Below are positions 1 to 5,226 of a stretch of DNA of 6,869 nt, one piece after another. The notes under the pieces were generated by a model. That model made no database searches. It was not told the DNA's origin and saw only the letters and a program-made list of their open reading frames with translations. This stretch comes from Lachnospiraceae bacterium (GTDB lineage Bacteria > Bacillota > Clostridia > Lachnospirales > Lachnospiraceae). Numbering within the stretch: the stretch's first letter is position 1; every line of letters begins with the position of its first letter. The position numbers and the translations under genes are program-made. The stretch covers positions 1-6,869 of the forward strand of contig JAAWLS010000132.1 in NCBI GenBank assembly GCA_022798035.1. Direction: 5' to 3'.

Positions 1-1178
1 GGATAGCCGCCGAAAATTTCATCCGCACACTCTCCTGTCAGTGTCACTTTATACTCTTTGCTCACCTGGGAACAAAAATACAGCATGGAAGAATCCACAT
101 CCGCCATGGCTGGTAAATCATGGGCCTTTACTGACTCGTATAACATTGCAATCTGATTCTGGTTGTCGCACTCCAAAAATGTGTGCTTCGAGCCAATGTG
201 TTCCACCATCTTCTCCACATAAGGTCTGTCCTGGGAAGGCTGAAATGCATTCGCCTTAAAATTTTTCTGATTGTCCACAAAGTCAAAGGAAAATGTAGCC
301 AGATTTCTGCCCTGTTTTTTCAGTTCCAAAGCACAGACTGCCGATACCAGACTGCTGTCCACACCTCCGGAAAGAAAGGTACAGATAGGTACATCTGACA
401 CCATCTGACGCTTGATGGAATCCTGCACAAGATAGGAGACCTTCTCCACCGTCTGCTCATAATTGTCACTGTGGGGATGGCTTTCCAGCTTCCAGTAAAT
501 CTCCTTTTGCAGAGGGCTGTTTTTACTGCAGCGCAAATACTCTCCAGGGCGGACTTCCTGAAATCCTTTCAGAACACCGCAGCCTGCGCTTCTGGCAGGG
601 CCAATACCGAAAATTTCATTGAGACCGGTTCTGTCAATCTCCGCTTTTACCAAAGGATGGGCCAAGATTCCTTTCAATTCTGAAGCAAAAATAATTTCTC
701 CCTCCTGCTCCTTATAAAACAGAGGCTTCACTCCCATGGCATCCCGAAACAGATACAAAGCTTCCTCTCTGGAATCAAACACTGCAAAAGCAAAAATGCC
801 GTTCAGCTGTTTTACAAACTCCGGGCCAAATTCCATAAATCCCAACAAAATTATTTCTGTGTCACAAGTTGTGGAAAATGTCCATCCGCGGTTCTCTAAT
901 ATTTTCCTCAATTCTTTTCCATTATAAAGTTCCCCGTTGTAGGCAATACTGCAGGTTTTCCCTCCTGCCGTGCGCGCCATAGGCTGATGGCCTCCGGAAA
1001 TATCAATGATAGACAGACGGCTGTGGGCCAGCCCGCAATTGCTAGTCAAATAAATGCCAGCCTCATCCGGACCTCTGCGCCACAGCCTTTCATGCATCTT
1101 GGTAAGAATGGAACGATAATACCCTTCCTCCTCCTGATAATCTTTCTCTCTATGATAAAATCCTGCAATTCCGCACAT
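1..1178 (-). CDS. asnB: asparagine synthase (glutamine-hydrolysing), 3' end beyond window
   Basis: Converts aspartate, glutamine and ATP to asparagine and glutamate in the cytosol. The frame is open from ATG 1178-1176 to the window edge, giving 392 complete codons of a family usually about 600 residues or more, so the C-terminal third is missing only because the window ends. The N-terminal glutaminase domain (about 2-220) starts MCGIAGF, exposing Cys2 as nucleophile after Met removal. It also carries RLSIID (54-59), YNGE (80-83) and CDTE (105-108), which match the glutamine-binding positions of the class II amidotransferase fold. The synthetase domain has the ATP pyrophosphatase loop SGGVDSS (270-276) and GECADEIFGGY (382-392). 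The start is supported by AGGAG at 1186-1190, seven bases upstream. It lies 64 bases downstream of the preceding gene, with a possible promoter in the gap. All key residues in view are intact. Symbol by family; a paralogue such as asnO cannot be excluded. Confidence 0.96.
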   Translation of the reverse strand, partial: MCGIAGFYHREKDYQEEEGYYRSILTKMHERLWRRGPDEAGIYLTSNCGLAHSRLSIIDISGGHQPMARTAGGKTCSIAYNGELYNGKELRKILENRGWTFSTTCDTEIILLGFMEFGPEFVKQLNGIFAFAVFDSREEALYLFRDAMGVKPLFYKEQEGEIIFASELKGILAHPLVKAEIDRTGLNEIFGIGPARSAGCGVLKGFQEVRPGEYLRCSKNSPLQKEIYWKLESHPHSDNYEQTVEKVSYLVQDSIKRQMVSDVPICTFLSGGVDSSLVSAVCALELKKQGRNLATFSFDFVDNQKNFKANAFQPSQDRPYVEKMVEHIGSKHTFLECDNQNQIAMLYESVKAHDLPAMADVDSSMLYFCSQVSKEYKVTLTGECADEIFGGY

Positions 1179-1185
1179 AATACTG

Positions 1186-1190
1186 CTCCT
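1186..1190 (-). promoter_or_regulatory. ribosome binding site of asnB
   Basis: AGGAG on the minus strand sits seven bases before the ATG at 1178. It fixes that start, which is also needed to place the catalytic Cys at residue 2. Confidence 0.8.
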
Positions 1191-1207
1191 GTTTTTCTCA
1201 TTAGTGC

Positions 1208-1230
1208 ATTATATCCTGGAATTGTCAGGA
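1208..1230 (-). promoter_or_regulatory. candidate asnB promoter -10 with adjacent dyad
   Basis: On the minus strand a perfect TATAAT (1213-1208) lies 29 bases before the asnB ATG. No good -35 is present at 16-18 bases; ATGACA (1239-1234) is 20 bases away, so this would be a weak or activator-dependent promoter. Directly upstream of the -10, an interrupted dyad, TCCTG with a 7-base spacer and CAGGA (1214-1230), is placed where a regulator could bind. The dyad could also be chance, since its arms are only five bases. Confidence 0.4.
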
Positions 1231-1242
1231 TTATGTCATTCC

Positions 1243-2010
1243 TTACAATTTAATCTGGTTCTTATTTCCGTGGAGAATCAAGTCTTTGTCAGAACTGTTA
1301 AGCCCCACCAGGCTCCCTCTCTTGTCATACTGGGTCAGCAAATCCGTGTTTCTGGCCAGCTGCTTTTCTCCGTGGTTTGAGAGAAAATCTTCAATCTCTT
1401 TCTGATTGCCCCTGCGGAACAGTTGACGGATTTCTTCCTGAGTGTAGATAGATTCTGCAATCTGATTGGACAATTTTCTGTGATAGAGCTCCTCCGTTCT
1501 CCCGGTTCCTTCCTGTTCTGAGATTATCTCCCGATTCCCGGCCTCTCCTGGGAAAGCATCGTTCTCTCCATACAAAATCAGTCCCGTCTCCTCCGTTATC
1601 CCCTCCTGCTCTGCAAGCTGCTCCTCCAAAATCTCCGGAAATTCTGTCTCCTTTGGTTTGTCATTCCAGACTTTATCCCAGACAGATTTCAGGAAATTCA
1701 CTGCTGTCTCTGCAAATTTGCGCACTTCCTCTATCAGGGAACTCTTCTGTCTTTCCCTGGCAGACTTTTCATATCCTCTATTGGAAATTTCCAGCTTCAC
1801 TCCTCCCCGCTGGCTGGAGGCGCCTGATTCCTGTTCTTCTGCATTTATGGCGGCTTCCTGGGATTTCTCAGGCTTTTTCTGGCTTTTCTCGTAAATCACC
1901 CCTTCTTTCCCCAGATTCATGTGAAATTCTGCGGATTCTGTGGTTTCTCGTTTCTGCTGATTGACTTTCGAATAATTGTAATATTTCTGATTATTTACTT
2001 TATCTATCAT
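1243..2010 (-). CDS. unrecognised 255-residue hydrophilic protein
   Basis: I do not recognise a characterised family. The start ATG 2010-2008 has GTGAGG five bases upstream, and a strong promoter lies just beyond, so this is very probably a real gene. There is no signal peptide or membrane segment. Residues 1-90 are polar, rich in Gln, Glu, Lys and Ser, and probably disordered. About 90-120 could form an amphipathic helix with several aromatic residues (FLKSVWDKVW). About 120-185 is very acidic. The C-terminal 70 residues look folded: an IYTQEEIRQLFRRG helix followed by LARNTDLLTQYDKRGS and a short tail with SDKDLILHG. I have an unverified impression of similar tails in other Lachnospiraceae proteins. 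It lies upstream of asnB in the same direction, but asnB has its own candidate -10, so a functional link is not implied. It could be a scaffold or a multi-protein interaction factor; the function is unknown. Confidence 0.8.
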   Translation of the reverse strand: MIDKVNNQKYYNYSKVNQQKRETTESAEFHMNLGKEGVIYEKSQKKPEKSQEAAINAEEQESGASSQRGGVKLEISNRGYEKSARERQKSSLIEEVRKFAETAVNFLKSVWDKVWNDKPKETEFPEILEEQLAEQEGITEETGLILYGENDAFPGEAGNREIISEQEGTGRTEELYHRKLSNQIAESIYTQEEIRQLFRRGNQKEIEDFLSNHGEKQLARNTDLLTQYDKRGSLVGLNSSDKDLILHGNKNQIKL

Positions 2011-2049
2011 ACAAACCTCACTTCTGTTTCCGGAAAATATAATTGATAT

Positions 2050-2078
2050 ATTCTATCACATTTCTTTTCTCTTGGCAA
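2050..2078 (-). promoter_or_regulatory. promoter of the 255-residue protein gene
   Basis: Minus strand: -35 TTGCCA (2078-2073), a 17-base spacer, and -10 TAGAAT (2055-2050) preceded by TGA, which makes an extended -10. This is the best vegetative (sigma-A type) promoter in the window. It ends 39 bases before the ATG at 2010, leaving a short leader that carries only the ribosome site. Confidence 0.7.
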
Positions 2079-2195
2079 TTCAGCGTACACGGTAATCCAT
2101 CCACTCTGCTTTCCTGTTTATTTTTTACTTTTTCCTCTGATGGCATTTTCAACGGCTTTCATTATTTTCTAACATATACATCTTCCTTTCCACGC

Positions 2196-2239
2196 AAAAA
2201 AGGCACATGGTTCGCAATTTTGCTATTCCATACGCCTTT
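2196..2239 (-). terminator. Rho-independent terminator of the rpn-like gene
   Basis: On the minus strand, arm AAAGGCGTATGG (2239-2228) pairs with CCATGTGCCTTT (2210-2199). This is a 12-pair stem in which the only two non-Watson-Crick positions are G-U and U-G wobbles. The 17-base loop contains a small GCAA/TTGC stem. Six T residues (2201-2196) overlap the stem base. It begins 40 bases after the stop codon of the Rpn-like gene and 118 bases before the promoter of the next gene, so it separates the two transcription units. Confidence 0.75.
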
Positions 2240-2278
2240 ACGCTGTTACTTATATTTGATTTTGATTGATATGATTGA

Positions 2279-3085
2279 TTATACCAACTGCATTGTCTGA
2301 CTTTCTAATTCCTTTACTGTATCAAGGGATAATTCTGTATAATCAGCTATATCTTGCAAAGACATTTTACCTGCTTTAATCATACGGATTGCTATTTCTT
2401 TTGCATTTCTTAATGCAGTTTCATTTCTCATATCTTCCATAATTTTACACATGGCAGCCACTCCTTCCTTGTCCTGTTTAAAATATCTTGCTTTTTTAGC
2501 AAGTGCTTCATAATTCATATCATCGGGATTAGTGCATGAATAATCGTGCATTAGCTTGCCAATTTCATCATTGCCCCTATATTTGCCATTCACATATAGG
2601 ATATGCGAACCGTCCCCAAACAATACTTTATTTTCCCCAATAGTAACATATCTCTCTACTGGATATATCGGCTGATTTCCTTTCATTACATCATTTTCTG
2701 TTATGAAAATAACATAGCTGTCGGGAATATCCTCTGTATCATCACCTGACTTTAATATATGTGCATCCAGCAGACTGCTGTTATGCCTTGCCCTTTTTGC
2801 GCCTGCTCCTGCGTCTTTCCTCTGAATTTCTACATCAAATTCCTTATTGGTACTGTCAACCGCATGAACATCTAAAACAGCGGAACGCCCCTGCAAATTC
2901 TTCATCGGTTCCTGTGTCCTGACCGATTTAATTTTTATATCCTCTCGCTCTAAAACAATCCGAAGTATCAATTCCACTCCTTCAAAATTATCTGCAAGGC
3001 AGACAGTCATAAAATCATCGTCCATATATCGGAGTGATTTCAAACGCTCTAAATCCTCTTGATGCATCTGATCCGTTGTATTCAA
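2279..3085 (-). CDS. Rpn family recombination-promoting nuclease / PD-(D/E)XK transposase-like protein
   Basis: Belongs to the Rpn/YhgA-like group (PF12784 type), often labelled putative transposase although members are DNA nucleases; in E. coli, Rpn proteins cut DNA and stimulate RecA-independent recombination. The N-terminal part has the usual opening LERLKSLRYMDDDFM, then GRSAVLDVHAVD and FDVEIQRKD. That supplies the D72 ... E86-x-Q88 pattern of this nuclease fold. A C-terminal segment, SLQDIADYTELSLDTVKELE, looks like the short helix-turn-helix-like tail many members carry. The 268-residue length is normal for a complete gene. I place the start at TTG 3085-3083, because the upstream in-frame GTG (3094) lies inside an excellent Shine-Dalgarno (AGAAGGTGAT); ATG 3067 is an alternative. 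It follows the relaxase gene by 75 bases and is likely accessory cargo or a resident selfish gene. Confidence 0.9.
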   Translation of the reverse strand: MNTTDQMHQEDLERLKSLRYMDDDFMTVCLADNFEGVELILRIVLEREDIKIKSVRTQEPMKNLQGRSAVLDVHAVDSTNKEFDVEIQRKDAGAGAKRARHNSSLLDAHILKSGDDTEDIPDSYVIFITENDVMKGNQPIYPVERYVTIGENKVLFGDGSHILYVNGKYRGNDEIGKLMHDYSCTNPDDMNYEALAKKARYFKQDKEGVAAMCKIMEDMRNETALRNAKEIAIRMIKAGKMSLQDIADYTELSLDTVKELESQTMQLV

Positions 3086-3089
3086 AAAT

Positions 3090-3099
3090 ATCACCTTCT
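3090..3099 (-). promoter_or_regulatory. Shine-Dalgarno of the rpn-like gene that decides its start
   Basis: The minus strand reads AGAAGGTGAT, nearly the full complement of the 16S 3' end. Its GG lies eight bases before TTG 3085, ideal spacing. A GTG start at 3094-3092 would lie within this site and could not use it, so the TTG start is preferred. Confidence 0.65.
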
Positions 3100-3111
3100 T
3101 TCGCCACTTTT

Positions 3112-3140
3112 ATTATACATCGGACAATGCCTTTTGAAAA
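3112..3140 (-). promoter_or_regulatory. candidate promoter of the rpn-like gene
   Basis: The minus strand has a consensus TATAAT at 3117-3112 with a poor -35 (TTTTCA, 3140-3135) at 17 bases. The -10 lies 26 bases before the TTG start, so the leader would be short. No convincing terminator separates the relaxase stop (3163-3161) from this point, so read-through from the relaxase gene is also possible. Confidence 0.5.
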
Positions 3141-3160
3141 CTGAATTTTTCGTGAACTTT

Positions 3161-4543
3161 TTACCTCAATTCTTCCGCTCTCCCTTTAGTTCTGCTCTGT
3201 TGCCTGTTATGCTGTCTGCTTTCGTTCTGAAGCTCCCTATCAAGGTTCTTCCTGTTGTAGCTGATTACGATTACTTCGGCATAAGCTAATTCTGTGGCGG
3301 TCTTTGACTTCTCTCTGCTGATACTATCATACTCGGTTTGTAATGATTGTATTTCCGCTTTCCACTGTTTCGGCGTTATCTTCTCGCCCTGCTCCAAAAA
3401 GTTCTGCAAACGCTCACGCATTTCGGGATTTTTGGCAAGGCTCTCAAAACTGTCTATCTTCCTTGTGGTGATAAACTTCTCTGCATTGTCGGCTGACTGC
3501 AAGGCGGTTCTTTCGGATATTTTTCTTAGGTGCTTTCCGCTGACAATCGGCAGGTCAAGCCTGCCTTTGCGTTCCCTCACTTTCGCAATCATTTCAAGGA
3601 CTTCATTCTTTACGCTGACTGCCGCATTTCTAATCTTAGCATACTGTATGCTTTGTACTTCCTGCTTGGCAAGTTCAAGCATTGCCTTTGCCTGTTCCAA
3701 CATCATGTTGTGCCTGATGATTTCCCGATTGATGTTTCCCCTCTCGGTCTGTATACCCTTGCGCTCTAAAGCGTTGGCAACTGCCCCGATATGGATTGTC
3801 GGTTCTTTATCTATCCCTTGTTCCTTAAAGGAACGGTGTTCCCAATGAACATCAATCCCCAACTGCTCATTGGTGGCATTGATGGTGTCAGTTAAATCTT
3901 TTCGCCACATCTTGGCGTTCTCTTGGCTGATCCAGTTGGTGCTTTCTACGGTCTGACACTTCCACTGTTTACGATTTCGGTTATCCACTTTCTGCTGACC
4001 TGTCTTTTTATCAATCAAGGGAACACGCTCACCATTTTCATCAAGAATATAGACCTTTTTTGTTTTCGCTCCCCACTCCCCGTTTTCAGTGATAGGGCGC
4101 ATGGTAAGCAAAACATGGATATGGAGATTGCGCTGTCCTTTGTCGTTCTCGCTGTCATGGATCGCCCAATCCACACACATTCCCTTGTCAACAAAATTCC
4201 TCTGAACGTAACCCCTCACGACTTCCTCCGCAAGTTCATAACTCCAATCGTTGGGGAGTGACGCTTTCAACATTCTTGCAAGCTGTGATTTCTGCCCTTT
4301 CTCTGACAGTTCAACAGCGTTCCATAAGGCGGCTCGGTCTGCATATTCTTTGGGTGCGTTAGGTGGTAGGGAGATTTCACTGTGAACTAAATCTTCATGG
4401 TATTTGGGGCGATAGGTCTGCCCGTCATATTCGCTCACAAGAATGCTCCTGCTGATGTATGATGCTTTCTCAACCGCTGACTGCCCCTTGCTCCGCTTGA
4501 CTATGGAAAAACGTGTGCTTGCTTGTTTCGTGACATTACCCAT
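3161..4543 (-). CDS. mobL: MobA/MobL family (MOBQ) mobilisation relaxase
   Basis: A relaxase of this family nicks its oriT through a catalytic tyrosine and pilots the strand into a recipient, borrowing a conjugation channel from another element. The sequence shows a MobA/MobL domain over about residues 5-260. The likely nucleophile is Tyr29 in KASYISRS, and the metal-binding histidines are His129 (DWAIHD) and His141/His143 (RNLHIHVLLTMRP). A Lys- and Trp-rich insert follows, with KTKKVYILDENGERVPL and the WKCQTVESTNW stretch. The C-terminal 200 residues are charged and helical with coiled-coil character (LEQAKAMLELAKQEVQ), and there is no helicase or primase extension. I prefer ATG 4543-4541 over GTG 4552, because that GTG is part of the AGGTG ribosome site eight bases upstream; this gives 460 residues. 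The gene is intact and the active-site residues are present. It lies beside an inverted-repeat tract (4587-4821), as expected for a relaxase next to its own oriT. Confidence 0.95.
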   Translation of the reverse strand: MGNVTKQASTRFSIVKRSKGQSAVEKASYISRSILVSEYDGQTYRPKYHEDLVHSEISLPPNAPKEYADRAALWNAVELSEKGQKSQLARMLKASLPNDWSYELAEEVVRGYVQRNFVDKGMCVDWAIHDSENDKGQRNLHIHVLLTMRPITENGEWGAKTKKVYILDENGERVPLIDKKTGQQKVDNRNRKQWKCQTVESTNWISQENAKMWRKDLTDTINATNEQLGIDVHWEHRSFKEQGIDKEPTIHIGAVANALERKGIQTERGNINREIIRHNMMLEQAKAMLELAKQEVQSIQYAKIRNAAVSVKNEVLEMIAKVRERKGRLDLPIVSGKHLRKISERTALQSADNAEKFITTRKIDSFESLAKNPEMRERLQNFLEQGEKITPKQWKAEIQSLQTEYDSISREKSKTATELAYAEVIVISYNRKNLDRELQNESRQHNRQQSRTKGRAEELR

Positions 4544-4549
4544 ACAAAG

Positions 4550-4554
4550 CACCT
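4550..4554 (-). promoter_or_regulatory. ribosome binding site of mobL, deciding its start
   Basis: AGGTG on the minus strand; its AGG lies eight bases before ATG 4543. The in-frame GTG at 4552-4550 is formed by this site itself and is therefore unlikely to be the start. Confidence 0.6.
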
Positions 4555-4852
4555 ACATTCTGCCAATAGGGTAGTGGGGTGCACTCATAAACTTTGTGGG
4601 CAGATAAAAGCCGCACTTTGGCTTTTGTCTGAACGCAAAGTTTATTAAAGGGTAGCAAGCTCCGCTTGCGAAGGGGAATTGTCGTTTCCCCTTTTGGCTG
4701 TCGTAAGACAGACAACGCCCTCTGCAAGAGTCCATACAAGTGAAACTTGCCTCTCGGAGAGCGCACATACCACCTCTGGTGGTATATCTGTGCGCACCCC
4801 GTAACGGGGTGAATACGTTACTTCGGCTTTTCAGTTTCCTCGCTCTAGTCAT
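4553..4852 (-). CDS. possible 99-residue Cys/Arg-rich ORF across the inverted-repeat tract
   Basis: The ORF starts with ATG overlapping the upstream remnant's stop as ATGA (4852-4849). It ends with TAG at 4555-4553, directly before the mobL ribosome site, so it fills the gap between two genes exactly. That geometry resembles translational coupling. Against coding, it runs through at least six inverted repeats that readily explain its sequence. The product is Arg-, Cys- and Tyr-rich with no recognisable domain, and I see no ribosome site other than coupling. It opens MTRARKLKSRSNVF and has about seven scattered Cys without a clear zinc pattern. Most likely this is a fortuitous ORF over oriT DNA. 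Conservation of the protein rather than of the stems would be needed to accept it. Confidence 0.2.
   Translation of the reverse strand: MTRARKLKSRSNVFTPLRGAHRYTTRGGMCALREASFTCMDSCRGRCLSYDSQKGKRQFPFASGACYPLINFAFRQKPKCGFYLPTKFMSAPHYPIGRM
4587..4645. repeat. long interrupted inverted repeat upstream of mobL
   Basis: Outer arms ATAAACTTTG (4587-4596) and CAAAGTTTAT (4636-4645) are perfect complements. Inside them CAGATAAAAGCC (4601-4612) pairs with GGCTTTTGTCTG (4620-4631), with one T-G wobble as the only irregularity and a 7-base loop. The 4-base internal loops between the two stems are symmetric. The structure ends 43 bases before the mobL ATG. It could be part of oriT recognised by the relaxase, or a hairpin in the mobL leader that controls its expression. 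Confidence 0.85.
4655..4669. repeat. short hairpin GCAAGC/GCTTGC
   Basis: Perfect six-base arms with a TCC loop, within the candidate oriT. Confidence 0.7.
4671..4693. repeat. hairpin AAGGGGAA/TTCCCCTT
   Basis: Perfect eight-base arms (4671-4678 and 4686-4693) with a 7-base loop. It follows the previous hairpin after one base, so the two could stack as adjacent stems in single-stranded transfer DNA. Confidence 0.75.
4698..4711. repeat. small hairpin CTGTC/GACAG
   Basis: Perfect five-base arms with a GTAA loop. A small stem followed by a GC-rich ACGCCCT (4715-4721) is the arrangement that would flank a MOBQ nick site, but the match to known nick cores is partial. Confidence 0.5.
4761..4795. 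repeat. long hairpin GCGCACA...TGTGCGC with ATACCACC/GGTGGTAT core
   Basis: Inner arms ATACCACC (4767-4774) and GGTGGTAT (4778-4785) close a TCT loop. Outer arms GCGCACA (4761-4767) and TGTGCGC (4789-4795) extend the stem with a small bulge on one side. It is one of the strongest potential stems in the window. Confidence 0.85.
4795..4821. repeat. mutually exclusive hairpins CACCCCG/CGGGGTG and GTAACG/CGTTAC
   Basis: CACCCCG (4795-4801) pairs with CGGGGTG (4805-4811) around a TAA loop. GTAACG (4801-4806) can instead pair with CGTTAC (4816-4821). The arms overlap, so only one of the two can form at a time. Confidence 0.65.
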
Positions 4853-4995
4853 TCTGCATTGCCCCCGCCTTCATTTTCGGCATTGGAGAGAGTGGATTGT
4901 GGTGGAGCGATTTCTCGGCTTTCCGACTTAATTTTAGAGATAACCTGCTGACACTCCTTTGTCTGTAATGCAACCGACAAGATACGGTTTAACTT
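4849..4995 (-). pseudogene. C-terminal remnant of the gene upstream of mobL
   Basis: A stop-to-stop minus-strand frame encodes about 48 residues ending in TGA 4851-4849. It contains LSVALQTKECQQVISKIKSE and ends NAENEGGGNAE. The composition is protein-like (charged helix, then a flexible Gly/Asn/Glu tail) and there is no ATG or ribosome site at the 5' side, where the frame runs into TAA (about 4996-4998). I read it as the 3' end of a small mobilisation gene whose 5' part was lost to the IS-related rearrangement. Small proteins such as the DUF3847 or MobC types often precede MobL relaxases, but I cannot assign this fragment to either. An overlapping frame (about 4945-5054) encoding RPQYIVADLLRLLTLQVKPY is also open, so a frameshift within the same gene is possible. 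Confidence 0.4.
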
Positions 4996-5072
4996 GCAAT
5001 GTTAACAACCTAAGCAGATCAGCTACAATATATTGTGGTCTATTTTAGTAAACATATATTGCCTTTGATATT

Positions 5073-5093
5073 GGCACATGGAAGCCCTGTGCC
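5073..5093 (+). terminator. hairpin upstream of the transposase, possibly a read-through blocker
   Basis: GGCACA (5073-5078) pairs with TGTGCC (5088-5093) around a 9-base loop, followed by the T-rich TTATTTGTTTTC. Insertion sequences often carry such structures before the transposase to block transcription entering from outside. The stem is short, so the call is tentative. Confidence 0.4.
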
Positions 5094-5130
5094 TTATTTG
5101 TTTTCTACGAGCAAAAAAGTGCACAAAAAA

Positions 5131-5160
5131 CAATGGTAAATACTGTCGTTTTTACTATTG
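5131..5160. repeat. 10-bp inverted repeat upstream of the transposase
   Basis: CAATGGTAAA (5131-5140) and TTTACTATTG (5151-5160) pair over ten positions, with one G-U wobble in plus-strand RNA and a 10-base loop. Six A residues precede it (5125-5130), so on the minus strand it resembles a terminator, but there the wobble becomes an A-C mismatch. It probably belongs to the IS. Confidence 0.6.
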
Positions 5161-5212
5161 ACAAAACAGCTAAAATGTGCAGCGCAGCCCCTTGATTGTA
5201 CTATATTTATAT

Positions 5213-5217
5213 GGAGG
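5213..5217 (+). promoter_or_regulatory. ribosome binding site of the transposase
   Basis: GGAGG lies nine bases before ATG 5227. It selects that start over the in-frame upstream codons near 5158, which lack a ribosome site and would add a non-conserved leader. Confidence 0.75.
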
Positions 5218-5226
5218 TTGCGCTAT

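Larger units (their letters stand above)
4587..4821. other. candidate origin of transfer (oriT) for the MobL relaxase
   Basis: This non-coding tract directly upstream of mobL holds six or more closely packed inverted repeats, which is the normal setting of a MOBQ oriT. Besides the long hairpin (4587-4645) there are GCAAGC/GCTTGC (4655-4669), AAGGGGAA/TTCCCCTT (4671-4693), CTGTC/GACAG with a GTAA loop (4698-4711), a long stem at 4761-4795 and CACCCCG/CGGGGTG (4795-4811). GTGCGCACCCC (4790-4800) and ACGCCCT (4715-4721) faintly recall the TAAGTGCGCCCT nick region of IncQ-type origins, but neither is a good match, so no nick site is assigned. The case rests on position and repeat density. Confidence 0.5.
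4996..5226. other. non-coding upstream region of the IS4 transposase, IS left end not located
   Basis: AT-rich DNA between the remnant gene and the transposase start. It holds a perfect 12-base palindrome ACAATATATTGT (5025-5036), two hairpins (5073-5093 and 5131-5160) and the transposase ribosome site. The left end of the insertion sequence must lie in this stretch or just left of it. I could not identify its terminal inverted repeat because the right end is missing for comparison. An isolated TTGACA (5158-5163) lacks a -10 at normal spacing. Confidence 0.6.

Noticed and set aside
41..1253. Several plus-strand open frames of 60-90 codons
   Set aside because: They are antisense to the uninterrupted asnB frame, have no ribosome sites and show no protein-like composition.
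1653..1964. Plus-strand open frames of 78 and 103 codons
   Set aside because: Antisense to the 255-residue gene; a by-product of its Glu/Lys-rich codons, with no ribosome site.
2043..2300. Plus-strand 85-codon frame over the 2011-2278 gap
   Set aside because: It crosses the promoter and terminator of the minus-strand genes. The Phe/Ser-rich product reflects T-rich DNA, and it has no ribosome site.
3294..3848. 184-codon plus-strand frame resembling a hydrophobic protein
   Set aside because: Antisense to the relaxase gene, whose family motifs are certain; the apparent hydrophobicity arises from complementing charged codons.
4536..4766. 76-codon minus-strand frame overlapping the mobL start
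   Set aside because: It lies in the inverted-repeat tract, has no ribosome site, and conflicts with the mobL start and the better placed 99-codon frame.
4795..4821. Rho-independent terminator at CACCCCG/CGGGGTG
   Set aside because: A strong GC stem but no T run follows on either strand; it fits better as part of the oriT-like repeat cluster.
5158..5163. TTGACA as the transposase -35
   Set aside because: No -10-like hexamer lies 16-18 bases downstream; TAAAAT is only seven bases away.
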